A DNA stretch of 61,070 nt from Antarctobacter aquimaris (GCF_900184945.1 NZ_FXYF01000023.1:1-61070); one strand, 5' to 3'. Numbered from the stretch's first letter, positions 9,543-18,509 are shown. The notes: generated by a model from the letters alone, not told the origin. A program made the numbers and translations.

Positions 9543-9816
9543 GAGCGGCTCCGAGGATCAGGCGCGGGGCTTAGCGCATTTTCGACAGGGTGGAAAGGGC
9601 AAGGGCATCGACCGGCTTTGGCCTCGAGCATGTCCGCCAGACCCTGGCCCCGCACGCCGAAGCCACACCAATCCTCTTTGGTCCTTCAAGTATCCCGGGG
9701 AGAGACGCGCCAAAAGCGCGGCGGGGGCAGCGCCCCCCGCCCGAGCCGCCGGCCAAAGGCCGGCGCGCGAGACGACCAGCGCGCGCGTCAGCGCGCACCT
9801 TCGGATTGCGCGTCGC
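9543..9816. repeat. intergenic hairpin cluster between der and the BamB-like gene
   Basis: A promoter-sized gap that also carries several closely spaced hairpins: GCGC-CAAAA-GCGC type at about 9707-9719, a G-run/C-run stem at 9721-9740, and a perfect 8-bp stem with AAA loop at 9747-9765. They lie just downstream in the reading direction of no gene and just upstream of der, beside the sequence TTCAAGTATCCCGGGG (9686-9701), which looks like a dispersed repeat. No gene is seen. Confidence 0.5.
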
Positions 9817-11154
9817 TCAGCGGTAGGCGTGCAGCACACCCTTGCGCGACACCACGTAAAGCGTGCCGTTGGCCACCACCGGGCGGGTCGTGGCGCCGCC
9901 GGGAATGGCGATTTCCTGCACCAGCGCCCCGTCCACCGGGTTGAATCCGCGGATCTTGCCGTCCGAACTGGCCACGATCAGCCGACCGCCCGCCAGGATC
10001 GGCCCATGGTTGGCAAAGGCCTTGTTGCGGCGGCGGTTCGGGTTGCGCTTTGGCTCATAGCCCGGGAGGTCCTGGGTCCAGATGACCTCGCCGGTGGCAG
10101 AGTCGAGGCGCACCAGCTCGTTCAGGTCCGACACGAAGAAGACCGAGCCGCCCGCCGGCCACATCGGCCCCAGCGCGCCGTACTTGGCCGTCCACAGCCG
10201 CTCTCCGTTGTAGATCGACAGCGCCACGGTCCGGCCGGAATGGTTGCCGGCATAGATCGTGTCGCCCTCGATCAGAGGATCGCCGGTGATGTCGTCGATG
10301 CCCGCGATCGTCAGCCCGCTGCGACGGCCCAGCAGGTCGGCGTTCCAGACCTGAAGTCCGCCCTGCCGAAAGGCGCCCTTGACCGCGCCGGACCCGAAGG
10401 CAAAGACCACGTACTTGTCGTTGATGGCCGGCGCCGGGGCCCCGACGATGTTGTTGAAATCCTCGGTGCCGTCGATCTGCCAGCGCACGCGGCCGTCCTT
10501 GGCCTCGACGGCCCAGGCGGTGCGGTCGCCGGAGACGACGTAGACCAGGCCATCGCGGTAGCTGGGCGCGCCGGTCGCGGTGTTGTCCAGGTCCTGCTCC
10601 CACAGCTTGCCGCCCGTCGCCGGGTCGAGCGCGGTAAGCTTGCCAAAGCCCGACGACACGAACAGCGTGCCCTCGCCGTAGGCCAGCCCGCCGCCCTGTC
10701 CTTCGGGCGCCTTGTCACGCTGCGGCACCAGCGCCGCGGTCCAGAGCGCCTGCCCCGACAGCGCGGTCGCCTGCACCCGGTGATCCGAATCCATCGTGAA
10801 GATACGGCCGCCCGCCACGATCGGATCGACGTTGAGCCGGGTCTTGCGGCCGTCGCCCGCGCCGATCGAGACCGCGAAGGCCTGCGTCAGGTTCTGGCCC
10901 AGCGCCGGATGGGTGACGCGCACATGCGGCGAGACCGGGCTTTGCGCCCAGTCCGTGTTGGTGGTCATGGCGGGGGCGGAAAAGGCGCGCGCCTGCGGCA
11001 CCTCCACCTCTTCGGGCGCGGTGCCGTCGGCGTAGTCGCCGGTCAGGGCGTCGCGGACGTTCATCCGTTCGCCCGGCAGGATGGTTTCACGTTCGGAACA
11101 TCCGGCCGCGAGAAGCGCCGCCAACGAGATCAGCAAAGAGGTCTTGCGCAGCAT
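9817..11154 (-). CDS. BamB-like PQQ/beta-propeller lipoprotein
   Basis: A 445-residue protein with a lipoprotein signal (LAALLAAGCSERE; lipobox Cys19) followed by repeated PQQ-type propeller blades such as GRIFTMDSDHRVQATALSGQALW and NGTLYVVSRKGVLHAYR. It resembles BamB, the outer-membrane beta-barrel assembly lipoprotein, and its place between a YfgM-like gene and der copies the E. coli order yfgM-bamB-der. This synteny supports the BamB call. It lies 60 bases after the YfgM-like gene. Confidence 0.88.
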   Translation of the reverse strand: MLRKTSLLISLAALLAAGCSERETILPGERMNVRDALTGDYADGTAPEEVEVPQARAFSAPAMTTNTDWAQSPVSPHVRVTHPALGQNLTQAFAVSIGAGDGRKTRLNVDPIVAGGRIFTMDSDHRVQATALSGQALWTAALVPQRDKAPEGQGGGLAYGEGTLFVSSGFGKLTALDPATGGKLWEQDLDNTATGAPSYRDGLVYVVSGDRTAWAVEAKDGRVRWQIDGTEDFNNIVGAPAPAINDKYVVFAFGSGAVKGAFRQGGLQVWNADLLGRRSGLTIAGIDDITGDPLIEGDTIYAGNHSGRTVALSIYNGERLWTAKYGALGPMWPAGGSVFFVSDLNELVRLDSATGEVIWTQDLPGYEPKRNPNRRRNKAFANHGPILAGGRLIVASSDGKIRGFNPVDGALVQEIAIPGGATTRPVVANGTLYVVSRKGVLHAYR

Positions 11155-11214
11155 CTGGATGCCCTTTCGTCACCATCCGGGGCACTTCCCCCCGACGCGT
11201 GCCCCAGGCGGGGC

Positions 11215-11871
11215 TTAGTTCGCGGGCGGCTCGCCGCCCAGCGCCACAATCAGTTGCGAGGCGCGCCGGCGCAAGCCCTGCGTCGCCTCGGAATCCTCGG
11301 CAAGGCGTTTAAGGCGCTCCTGCGCCGCCGCCGTTTCGCCGGTTTCGATGTCGATCAGCGCCAGTTGTTCCTCGGCCAGCAGCCGCAGCGGCTGTCCCGG
11401 AACGGCCAGCGCCTCGAACCCGGCGCGGCGTTCCTCGACCGGCAGCAGTTTTTCGCCACGGGTCAGCGCCTTGTAGCTGGCGATCTGGCGGTAGATCGAC
11501 GGGATTTCCGCGTTGGCCGCGACCTGTTGCAGCCGCGCGACCGCCTCGGCATCGTTGCCGGCGCTGGCCTCTTCCGCCGCGGTCAGCAGCGTCAGGATCG
11601 CCTGGGCCCCGGCCTGCGGTGCGGAAATCTGGCCAAGTGCGGCGATGCGCGCGGCCTCGTCTTCCTTGCCCAGCGCGGTCAGGATGCTGTCGCCGAATTC
11701 CTGCGCCGCGCGCTCGGTCGAGGCGATGTGCCATTCGCGGTACGCGGTGCCGCCGACGATCAGCAGCACGATCGCCACGCCGACCCAGCCCCACTTGCGC
11801 ATCAGCGCGAACAGCCGGTCGCGCTTGACCTCTTCGGTCACCTCATCGATGAAACTGTCGGTGTCGCTCAC
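11215..11871 (-). CDS. YfgM-like tetratricopeptide membrane protein
   Basis: A 218-residue protein with a cytoplasmic N-terminus (MSDTDSFIDEVTEEVKRDRL), one membrane helix at about residues 29-45 (VGVAIVLLIVGGTAYRE) and an Ala-rich helical periplasmic region with TPR_21-type pattern. YfgM of E. coli is an ancillary SecYEG/periplasmic chaperone partner. The neighbouring bamB-like and der genes on the same strand mirror the E. coli cluster. The helical hairpins are degenerate but the overall design fits. Confidence 0.82.
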   Translation of the reverse strand: MSDTDSFIDEVTEEVKRDRLFALMRKWGWVGVAIVLLIVGGTAYREWHIASTERAAQEFGDSILTALGKEDEAARIAALGQISAPQAGAQAILTLLTAAEEASAGNDAEAVARLQQVAANAEIPSIYRQIASYKALTRGEKLLPVEERRAGFEALAVPGQPLRLLAEEQLALIDIETGETAAAQERLKRLAEDSEATQGLRRRASQLIVALGGEPPAN

Positions 11872-12217
11872 CCGGGCCCCCTAGGCTTGTTTTCCTTCTC
11901 TTACATGCCATGTCCGGCACTGCCAAGGCGGGAACGGTCCCCGGGGCGTCTTGGGTCCGTCCAACGCAGCGGGGGCGAATCTCCGCACCCCGGCTCCGCA
12001 CCCGCAACAAGACCACGTGAAAAATGTATCTAATCGCCGAATTTCCGCCGCTTGGCGCTGCAAAAGCGGGTGCCGCGCTTGAACAGGCATGGGGGAAACC
12101 CTAAAACTGAACGACACGGTTCAGGCAAGGCGGCGGGCGAGTCCCCGCCGGCTGGAACGGCCGTAACCAGGGAAAGCGCCGGGGCCGGAGGGCGGGCGCC
12201 ACAGGGATACTGACCAG
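11872..12217. promoter_or_regulatory. divergent intergenic region upstream of the RND operon
   Basis: A 346-base gap between divergently read genes. It contains an AT-richer patch (around 12016-12040, likely promoter), a CTGAAC-N6-GTTCAG inverted repeat (see separate entry), and a GC hairpin at about 12130-12150. No credible protein-coding gene is visible. Confidence 0.5.
12107..12124. promoter_or_regulatory. inverted repeat, candidate repressor operator for the efflux operon
   Basis: A perfect 6-bp inverted repeat, CTGAAC-GACACG-GTTCAG, lies 94 bases upstream of the adaptor start. The arms match the TGAAC/GTTCA half-sites often seen for TetR-type repressors of RND pumps, but no tetR gene is present in the window. 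Confidence 0.4.
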
Positions 12218-14173
12218 ATGCGCATCATGTCGATCTTGACCGCCGGCCTCGTCGCGGTGCTGCTCTACGCGCTGGTGATGGACCGCGACCGGCTGATGAG
12301 CTTTGCCCGAGACACGGCGCCGACCGCCCTGGCGGAGGATCCATCACCCGTGGACGCCACGCCGCCGGCCGCCGAAACGGCCGTCGTCCCGCCTGCCCCG
12401 GTCTCCGGCGACGCGCCGCTGCCCGAGGGCGCGGTGCGGGTCATGGCGCGCCGCTCGGTCGCGCAGGTGGTCGACAGCGCGGTGATCCTGCGCGGCGAGA
12501 CGCGGGCCATGCGCGAGGTCGAGGTGCGGGCCGAGACCTCCGGCAAGGTCGTCTCCGAGCCGCTGCGCAAGGGCGTGATGGTCGAGGCGGGCCAACTGCT
12601 CTGCCAGATCGACCCCGGCACACGCGACGCCAGCCTGCAGGAGGCGCTGGCGCGGCTGGCCGAGGCACAGGCCCGCCTGCCCGAGGCCGCCGCCCGGCTG
12701 GCCGAAGCGCGGGCCCAGGTCCCGGCGGCCCGCGCGCGCATCCTCGAGGCCGAAGCCGCGGTGCCCGCCGCCGAAGCACGGCTGGCCGAGGCGCAGGCCG
12801 GCGTTCCCGCCGCCGAGGCGCGGCTGGCCGAGGCCAAGTCACGCATCCCCGAGGCCGAGGCCCGCCTGGCCGAGGCAACCGCGCGGGTTCCCGAGGCCGA
12901 GGCGCGGCTGGCCGAGGCCGAGGCCCGCGTTCCCGAGGCCGCCGCGCGGCTGAAAGAGGCCGAGGCCGCCGTGCCCGCGGCCCGAGCCGCCCTCATCGAG
13001 GCCGAGGCCCGGACACCCGAGGCCGAAGCCCGCGTCAGGGAAGCCGAGGCCCGCGTGCGCGAGGCCGAGATCAACCTGACCGCCGCCCAGTCGCTGGCGC
13101 GCGATGGCTTTGCCGCCCAGACCCGACTGGCCGCGGCCGAAGCCACGTTCGAAGCCGCCAAGGCGCAGGCGCAATCCGCGCAGCTGGGCCTGAAGTCTGC
13201 CGCCGCGGGCATCGAGGCGGCCAAATCCCGGGTGCAGGGCGCGCTGGCCGGCGTCGAGACGGCCAAGAGCGGCATCATCAACGCCGAGGCCGGGGTGAAA
13301 TCCGCCAAAAGCCAGCTGGAATCGGCCAAGGCCGGCATCCAGGCCGCCGAAAGCCAGATCCAGAATGCGCTGGCCGGGGTGCAGAGCGCCGAAAGCCAGA
13401 TCCAGGGCGCCAAGACCGCCGTCGCCTCGGCCCTGTCGGGCGTCGAGGGCGCCAAGGCCGCGGTGATCCTGGCCAAGTCGCAACTCGAAGGCGCGCTGGC
13501 CGGGGTGCAGACCGCCATGACCGGCGAGGAAAGCGCCCGCAGCGCGATCCAGTCGGCCGAAGCCTCGGTCGCCGTGGCGGAAAAGGAAATCGAGCGGCTG
13601 AAGATTCACGCGCCCTTTGCCGGGCTGCTGGAAACCGACACCGCCGAACTGGGCGCGCTGATGCAGCCGGGGGCGGCCTGCGCCACGGTGATCCAGCTGA
13701 ACCCGATCAAGCTGATCGGCTATGTCCCCGAGACCGAGGTCGCCCGGGTCGAGGTGGGCGCGCGCGCCGGGGCCCGTTTGACCAATGGCAAAGAGGTGGT
13801 CGGCGTGGTGAGTTTCGTGTCGCGCAGCGCCGACCCGGCCACGCGCACCTTTTCCGTCGAACTGACGGTGGACAACGCGGATCTCGCGATTCGCGATGGT
13901 GAGACCGCCGAGATCGCCATCGAGGCCGACGGCGCCAAGGCACACCTGCTGGCCTCCTCCACCCTCACCCTGAACGACGAGGGCCGGCTGGGCGTGCGCA
14001 CCGTCACCGAGAATTCCTCAGCCAAGTGGATGAACGTCGCCATCCTGCGCGACACCCGCGACGGCGTCTGGGTCACCGGTCTGCCCGATACCGTCGACGT
14101 GATCACCGTCGGCCAGGAATTCGTCACCAACGGCGTGATCGTGGTACCGAGTTACGAGGACACCATTCAATGA
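12218..14173 (+). CDS. RND efflux periplasmic adaptor with giant 14-residue-repeat hairpin
   Basis: A 651-residue membrane fusion protein, well above the usual 350-420. It has an N-terminal membrane anchor (residues 1-20), a Pro-rich linker, a first half-lipoyl segment (VEVRAETSGKVVSEPLRKGVMV, in pieces 101-122), a long helical hairpin (142-465), the second half-lipoyl part (KIHAPFAGLLETDTAELGAL) and beta-barrel/membrane-proximal domains. The ascending arm is ten tandem 14-residue units, nine ending in Pro (for example EAEARLAEAEARVP). The descending arm is at least eight 14-residue units of another type (for example SAKSQLESAKAGIQ). The stop overlaps the start of the pump gene (ATGA), so both are translationally coupled. 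The adaptor links the pump to an outer-membrane channel. Confidence 0.93.
   Translation: MRIMSILTAGLVAVLLYALVMDRDRLMSFARDTAPTALAEDPSPVDATPPAAETAVVPPAPVSGDAPLPEGAVRVMARRSVAQVVDSAVILRGETRAMREVEVRAETSGKVVSEPLRKGVMVEAGQLLCQIDPGTRDASLQEALARLAEAQARLPEAAARLAEARAQVPAARARILEAEAAVPAAEARLAEAQAGVPAAEARLAEAKSRIPEAEARLAEATARVPEAEARLAEAEARVPEAAARLKEAEAAVPAARAALIEAEARTPEAEARVREAEARVREAEINLTAAQSLARDGFAAQTRLAAAEATFEAAKAQAQSAQLGLKSAAAGIEAAKSRVQGALAGVETAKSGIINAEAGVKSAKSQLESAKAGIQAAESQIQNALAGVQSAESQIQGAKTAVASALSGVEGAKAAVILAKSQLEGALAGVQTAMTGEESARSAIQSAEASVAVAEKEIERLKIHAPFAGLLETDTAELGALMQPGAACATVIQLNPIKLIGYVPETEVARVEVGARAGARLTNGKEVVGVVSFVSRSADPATRTFSVELTVDNADLAIRDGETAEIAIEADGAKAHLLASSTLTLNDEGRLGVRTVTENSSAKWMNVAILRDTRDGVWVTGLPDTVDVITVGQEFVTNGVIVVPSYEDTIQ
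12641..13060 (+). repeat. ten tandem 42-bp coding repeats (ascending coiled-coil arm)
   Basis: Residues 142-281 of the adaptor are ten consecutive 14-residue units with consensus EAEARLAEAEARVP; nine end in Pro and the tenth is degenerate. At DNA level this is an imperfect 42-bp tandem array, rich in GCC/GAG codons. Confidence 0.9.
13217..13552 (+). repeat. eight tandem 42-bp coding repeats (descending coiled-coil arm)
   Basis: Residues 334-445 of the adaptor are eight consecutive 14-residue units with consensus SAKSQLEGALAGVQ, Ser/Ala/Gly/Gln-rich and without Pro. They form the return arm of the hairpin. Confidence 0.88.
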
Positions 14174-17100
14174 CCGGGATCGTCGACTGGGCCGCCGCCC
14201 GTGCCCGAATGATCATCGCCTTCGTCGCCCTCAGCCTGATGGCCGGGGGCTACGCCTATGTCTCGCTGCCCAAGGAGGGCGAACCCGACATCGAGATCCC
14301 CGCGCTGTTCGTCTCGGTCCCCTTCCCCGGCATCTCGGCGGCGGACGCCGAAAAGCTGCTGGTCAAGCCGATGGAGACCGAGCTTTCGGACCTCGACGGG
14401 CTGAAGTCGATGACAGCGACCGCCTCAGAAAGCTATGCCGGCGTGGCGCTGGAATTCGAGTTCGGCTGGGACAAGACCAAGATCATCGCCGACGTGCGCG
14501 ACAGCATGAACAGCGCCGAGGCGCAGTTTCCCGAGGGCGCCGAGAAATACTCGATCAACGAGATCAACTTTTCCGAGTTCCCGATCCTGATCGTCAACCT
14601 GTCTGGCCAGGTGCCGGAACGCACGCTGAACCGGGTGGCCAAGGACCTTCAGGACCGCATCGAGGGCATCGACGCGGTGCTCGAGGCGGGCATTGCCGGT
14701 AACCGCGACGAGATGCTGGAGGTGGTGATCGACCCGCTGCGGCTGGAAAGCTACAACGTCACCTTCGACGAGTTGATCCGCGTGGTGCAGAACAACAACC
14801 AGCTGATCGCCGCCGGCGAGGTCGAGACCGAGGGCGGCACATTCGCGGTCAAGATCCCCTCCAGCTTTGACGATCCGCGCGACGTCTTCGACCTGCCGGT
14901 CAAGGTGAACGGCGACCGGGTGGTGACGCTGGGCGATCTGGCGTCGATCAACCTGACCTTCGAGGACCGCCAGGGCACCGCCCGCTTCAACGGCGAGCCG
15001 ACGGTCGCCTTGCAGGTGGTCAAGCGCAAGGGTTTCAACATCATCGACACCGTGGCCGAGGTGGAGCGCGTGGTCCGCCAGGCCGAGGCCGACTGGCCAC
15101 CGGAACTGCGCGCCGTCCTGACGGTGGGCCTGTCGAACGACCAGAGCCGCCAGGTCGAAAGCATGGTCAAGCAGCTCGAAGGATCGGTGCTGACCGCCAT
15201 CGCGCTGGTGATGATCGTGGTGCTGGCCTCGCTGGGCCTGCGTCCGGCGCTGCTGGTGGGCTTTGCGATCCCGACCTCGTTCCTGCTGTGCTTTCTGCTG
15301 CTCGCCCTGATGGGGGTGACGATCTCGAACATCGTGATGTTCGGGCTGATCCTGGCGGTGGGGATGCTGGTGGACGGCGCCATCGTGGTGGTCGAATACG
15401 CCGACAAGCGCATCGCCGAAGGCACCGGCCCGATGCACGCCTATGTCGAGGCCGCCAAGCGGATGTTCTGGCCGGTGGTGTCGTCCACCGCGACGACGCT
15501 TTGCGCCTTTCTGCCGATGCTGTTCTGGCCCGGCGTGCCGGGCGAATTCATGGGGATGCTGCCTGTCACGCTGATCTTCGTGCTGTCGGCCAGCCTCGTG
15601 GTGGCGCTGGTCTACCTGCCGGTCATGGGCGGCGTGTCGGGCCGGTTCTCGCGCAACATCCACCGCGCGGGACTGGCGCTGCGGCGCGCGGCCCCCTGGC
15701 CGGTGCGCGTGGCGCTGGTGCCGGTGGCCCTGCTGGGGCTGTTCATCGGCGCGATGATGGTGCTGAACCCGGACTACCTGTGGCAGACCGACGAGATCGG
15801 CTTTGCCGCGCGGCTGCCCGGCATCGTTGTCTTCCTGCTGTTCGCGGTGATTTCCTCTGTGGTGATGGACGCCGCCGCGATCCAGCGCAAGCCGCGCCGG
15901 GTCGAGGCGGGCTATCGCCGCAATGCCTTTGGCTGGTTCATCAAGATGATCGCCGGCAACCCGGTGATGCCGCTGGTCACCGTGGGCGCGATCATCTTCT
16001 TGGTGATAAACGTGTTTTCCTACTTCGGCGAGAACAACAACGGCGTCGAATTCTTCGTCGACAGCGAACCGGAGATGGGCATCGTCTACGTCCGCGCGCG
16101 CGGCAACCTGTCCCTGGCGGAAAAGGACGCGCTGGTGCGCCGCGCCGAGACGATGGTGCTGGCCGATCCGGGCGTGCAGAGCGCCTTTGCCTTTGCCGGG
16201 GACGGCGGGCTGAACAACAACACCGGCGGCGCCGAGGCGCCCAAGGACACCATCGGCCAGATCCAGTTCGAGACGATCCCCTGGGAGGACCGCGCCGCCT
16301 ATGCCCGCAGCCACGCGACCGAAGTCTCGCTGGCCGATCTGGACGGCGACGTGGTGATCGACCGGCTGACCGCCCAGCTGGGCAGCATCCCGGGGGTCCA
16401 GATCGAGATCCTGAGCCAGGCGCGCGGCCCGGCCTCGGGCAAGCCGGTGCACCTGCGGCTGACCGGCGACAACTGGGATGACCTGATGGCCGCCGCCGGA
16501 ACGGCGCGGGCGCAGTTCGACGCCCTGCCCGGGCTGACCCTGATCGAGGACACCCGCCCCCTGCCCGGCATCGACTGGCAGATCGACGTCGACATCGAAC
16601 AGGCCGGCCGCTACGGCGCCGACGTGGCCACCGTGGGCGCCATGGTGCAGCTGGTGACGCGCGGCATCCTGCTGGACACCATGCGCGTCGATTCCAGCGA
16701 CGAGGAAATCGACATCCGCGTCCGCCTGCCCGACGAGGACCGCGTGCTGTCGACGCTGGACACCCTGAAGGTGCGCACCCGCGACGGGCTGGTGCCGCTG
16801 GCCAACTTCGTGCAACGTACCCCGGTCAAGCAGCTGGCCGAGATCAACCGCATCGACCAGAAGCGCTATTTCGACGTCAAGGCCGGGGTGGCAGACGGGC
16901 TTGTCAGCCTTGTGCGCGGCACGGGCGACGCGGCGCAGGTGCTGGCCTACGGCACCGCCACGCAGACCGGCGACCAGGTGCCCTTTGCGCACGGCGAGGC
17001 GGTGCACTACGTGTCGCCCGACTTGCTGCCGCAGTTGCAGGCGGCGGGCGAAGCGCTGCGCGTGGTGCCGGTCAATGCCAACGAACGCATCGCGGCGGTG

Positions 17101-17886
17101 ACACGCTGGCTGGAGACCGCGCCGCTGCCGGCGGGCATATCGTGGGAATGGACCGGCGACCAGGAGGAACAGGCCGAAAGCCAGGCCTTCCTGATGTCGG
17201 CCTTTTCGGCGGCGCTGTTCCTGATGTTCATCATCCTGCTGGCGCAGTTCAACAGCTTCTACAACTCGGTGCTGGTGCTGCTGGCGGTGGTGCTGTCCAC
17301 CACCGGGGTGCTGATCGGGATGCTGGTCATGGGGCAGTATTTCTCGATCATCATGACCGGGACGGGGGTCGTCGCGCTGGCCGGGATCGTGGTGAACAAC
17401 AACATCGTGCTGATCGACACCTACCAGGACTACGCCCGCTACATGCCGCGGATCGAGGCCATCGTGCGCACCGCGCAGGACCGCCTGCGCCCGGTGCTGC
17501 TGACCACGATCACCACCATGGCGGGCCTTGCGCCGATGATGTTCGGCCTCAGCCTCGACTTCTTCGGCGGCGGCTATTCGATCGACAGCCCGACCGCGCT
17601 GTGGTGGAAGAACCTGGCCACGGCGGTGGTTTTCGGCCTGGGCATCGCGACGGTGCTGACGCTGGTCTTTACCCCGTCGATGCTGGCGATCCGGGTCTGG
17701 TTCACCACCTACGTGCTGTGGTTCGCGCGGCTGCTGGCGCGGCTCAGCTTTGGCCGCGGCAGCCAGGCGGCGCGCGACTGGGCGCTGACCCGCGCGGCAC
17801 GCCAGGTGAAATCGCCCGAGATCATCTGGGACGAAGACCCCGCCCCGGCGTTGACACCCGCGCCGGAACTGCGCGCGGCGGAATGA
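14170..17886 (+). CDS. RND efflux pump, inner-membrane permease
   Basis: A 1238-residue RND (AcrB/MexF-like) proton antiporter. It starts MTGIVDWAAARARMI with TM1, has two large periplasmic loops and the TM4 motif FGLILAVGMLVDGAIVVVEY with the proton-relay Asp residues, and the second-half counterpart GTGVVALAGIVVNNNIVLID. It is longer than the roughly 1040 residues usual for the family: between TM6 and TM7 there are two additional hydrophobic segments (around residues 512-532 and 551-572). The C-terminus has a charged tail. It overlaps the adaptor by 4 bases; no outer-membrane channel gene follows. Substrate unknown. Confidence 0.95.
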   Translation: MTGIVDWAAARARMIIAFVALSLMAGGYAYVSLPKEGEPDIEIPALFVSVPFPGISAADAEKLLVKPMETELSDLDGLKSMTATASESYAGVALEFEFGWDKTKIIADVRDSMNSAEAQFPEGAEKYSINEINFSEFPILIVNLSGQVPERTLNRVAKDLQDRIEGIDAVLEAGIAGNRDEMLEVVIDPLRLESYNVTFDELIRVVQNNNQLIAAGEVETEGGTFAVKIPSSFDDPRDVFDLPVKVNGDRVVTLGDLASINLTFEDRQGTARFNGEPTVALQVVKRKGFNIIDTVAEVERVVRQAEADWPPELRAVLTVGLSNDQSRQVESMVKQLEGSVLTAIALVMIVVLASLGLRPALLVGFAIPTSFLLCFLLLALMGVTISNIVMFGLILAVGMLVDGAIVVVEYADKRIAEGTGPMHAYVEAAKRMFWPVVSSTATTLCAFLPMLFWPGVPGEFMGMLPVTLIFVLSASLVVALVYLPVMGGVSGRFSRNIHRAGLALRRAAPWPVRVALVPVALLGLFIGAMMVLNPDYLWQTDEIGFAARLPGIVVFLLFAVISSVVMDAAAIQRKPRRVEAGYRRNAFGWFIKMIAGNPVMPLVTVGAIIFLVINVFSYFGENNNGVEFFVDSEPEMGIVYVRARGNLSLAEKDALVRRAETMVLADPGVQSAFAFAGDGGLNNNTGGAEAPKDTIGQIQFETIPWEDRAAYARSHATEVSLADLDGDVVIDRLTAQLGSIPGVQIEILSQARGPASGKPVHLRLTGDNWDDLMAAAGTARAQFDALPGLTLIEDTRPLPGIDWQIDVDIEQAGRYGADVATVGAMVQLVTRGILLDTMRVDSSDEEIDIRVRLPDEDRVLSTLDTLKVRTRDGLVPLANFVQRTPVKQLAEINRIDQKRYFDVKAGVADGLVSLVRGTGDAAQVLAYGTATQTGDQVPFAHGEAVHYVSPDLLPQLQAAGEALRVVPVNANERIAAVTRWLETAPLPAGISWEWTGDQEEQAESQAFLMSAFSAALFLMFIILLAQFNSFYNSVLVLLAVVLSTTGVLIGMLVMGQYFSIIMTGTGVVALAGIVVNNNIVLIDTYQDYARYMPRIEAIVRTAQDRLRPVLLTTITTMAGLAPMMFGLSLDFFGGGYSIDSPTALWWKNLATAVVFGLGIATVLTLVFTPSMLAIRVWFTTYVLWFARLLARLSFGRGSQAARDWALTRAARQVKSPEIIWDEDPAPALTPAPELRAAE

Positions 17887-17891
17887 CGGCA

Positions 17892-17920
17892 CCGCCGGGC
17901 ACCCTGCCCGGCGGCCCTTT
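17892..17920 (+). terminator. rho-independent-like terminator after the RND operon
   Basis: A perfect 10-bp stem (CCGCCGGGCA / TGCCCGGCGG) with a 3-base CCC loop begins 5 bases after the stop codon and is followed by a short CCCTTTG tract. Confidence 0.65.
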
Positions 17921-18044
17921 GCCGATCCGAAATCACGGATTTATTTCAGCACCTTGCGGGCGGCAGCGGCTTTGCTAAATGAGCGCTCGACGGCACAGAG
18001 CCGTTGTTGCGCGGGCGTGGCCCGCATGTGGAGTTCACAGTTAA

Positions 18045-18275
18045 ATGAAAAAGACCATGATTGCCCTGATGGCCGCCCTGACGGTTGCAGGCGGCGCAGC
18101 CTATGCCGAAGTGGCGGATGCCGACGGCGACGGCGCCTACAACATGGACGAAATGAAGGCCGCCTACCCGGACCTCACCGAAGAGGTCTTTGGCCAGATC
18201 GACACCGACGCGAACGGCACCATCTCCCCCGAGGAGCTTGAGGCTGCCATCGCTGCCGGCACGATCGCAGGCTGA
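18045..18275 (+). CDS. small secreted EF-hand protein
   Basis: A 76-residue protein with a signal peptide (MKKTMIALMAALTVAGGAAYA, cut near residue 21) and two EF-hand-like calcium loops: DADGDGAYNMDE and DTDANGTISPEE. The loop spacing is that of one EF-hand pair. It probably binds Ca2+ (or lanthanide-like ions) in the periplasm; the partner is unknown. It has its own terminator. Confidence 0.85.
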   Translation: MKKTMIALMAALTVAGGAAYAEVADADGDGAYNMDEMKAAYPDLTEEVFGQIDTDANGTISPEELEAAIAAGTIAG

Positions 18276-18295
18276 TCCCTCACACGGGCGATGTT

Positions 18296-18327
18296 GGGGC
18301 GTCCCGGGCAACCGGGCGCCCCTTTTT
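18296..18327 (+). terminator. rho-independent terminator after the EF-hand gene
   Basis: Stem GGGGCG-(T bulge)-CCCGG with GCAA loop and CCGGGCGCCCC return strand, followed by TTTTT at 18323-18327. Confidence 0.85.
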
Positions 18328-18338
18328 CATGGCACGCG

Positions 18339-18509
18339 TCAGGAGCGGGTCTTGCCGCCCTTCGCCTTGCCTCTCCCGTCCCGGCAGCGGTCCGAGCAGT
18401 AGCGCACCTGGTCCCAGTCCCGCTCCCATTTCTTGCGCCATGTGAACGGACGGCCGCAGGCCGCGCAGGTCTTTTGCGGCAGGTCGGATTTCTTCACACC
18501 GCGGGGCAT
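18339..18509 (-). CDS. DUF2256 zinc-finger-like small protein
   Basis: A 56-residue basic protein. It shows the DUF2256 pattern: [17 protein letters not shown], then [21 protein letters not shown], with four Cys (two CxxC-like pairs, at residues 15/18 and 38/42) likely binding zinc. DUF2256 genes are commonly found beside photolyase/cryptochrome genes, as here. Its ATG overlaps the photolyase stop by one base pair step (ATGA), so it is translated with that gene. Function unknown; possibly nucleic-acid binding. Confidence 0.9.
   Translation of the reverse strand: MPRGVKKSDLPQKTCAACGRPFTWRKKWERDWDQVRYCSDRCRDGRGKAKGGKTRS

Noticed and set aside
14425-17892. 1155-codon frame opposite the RND pump
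   Set aside because: Antisense shadow rich in His/Arg/Gln; no recognisable domain and the pump reading is unambiguous.
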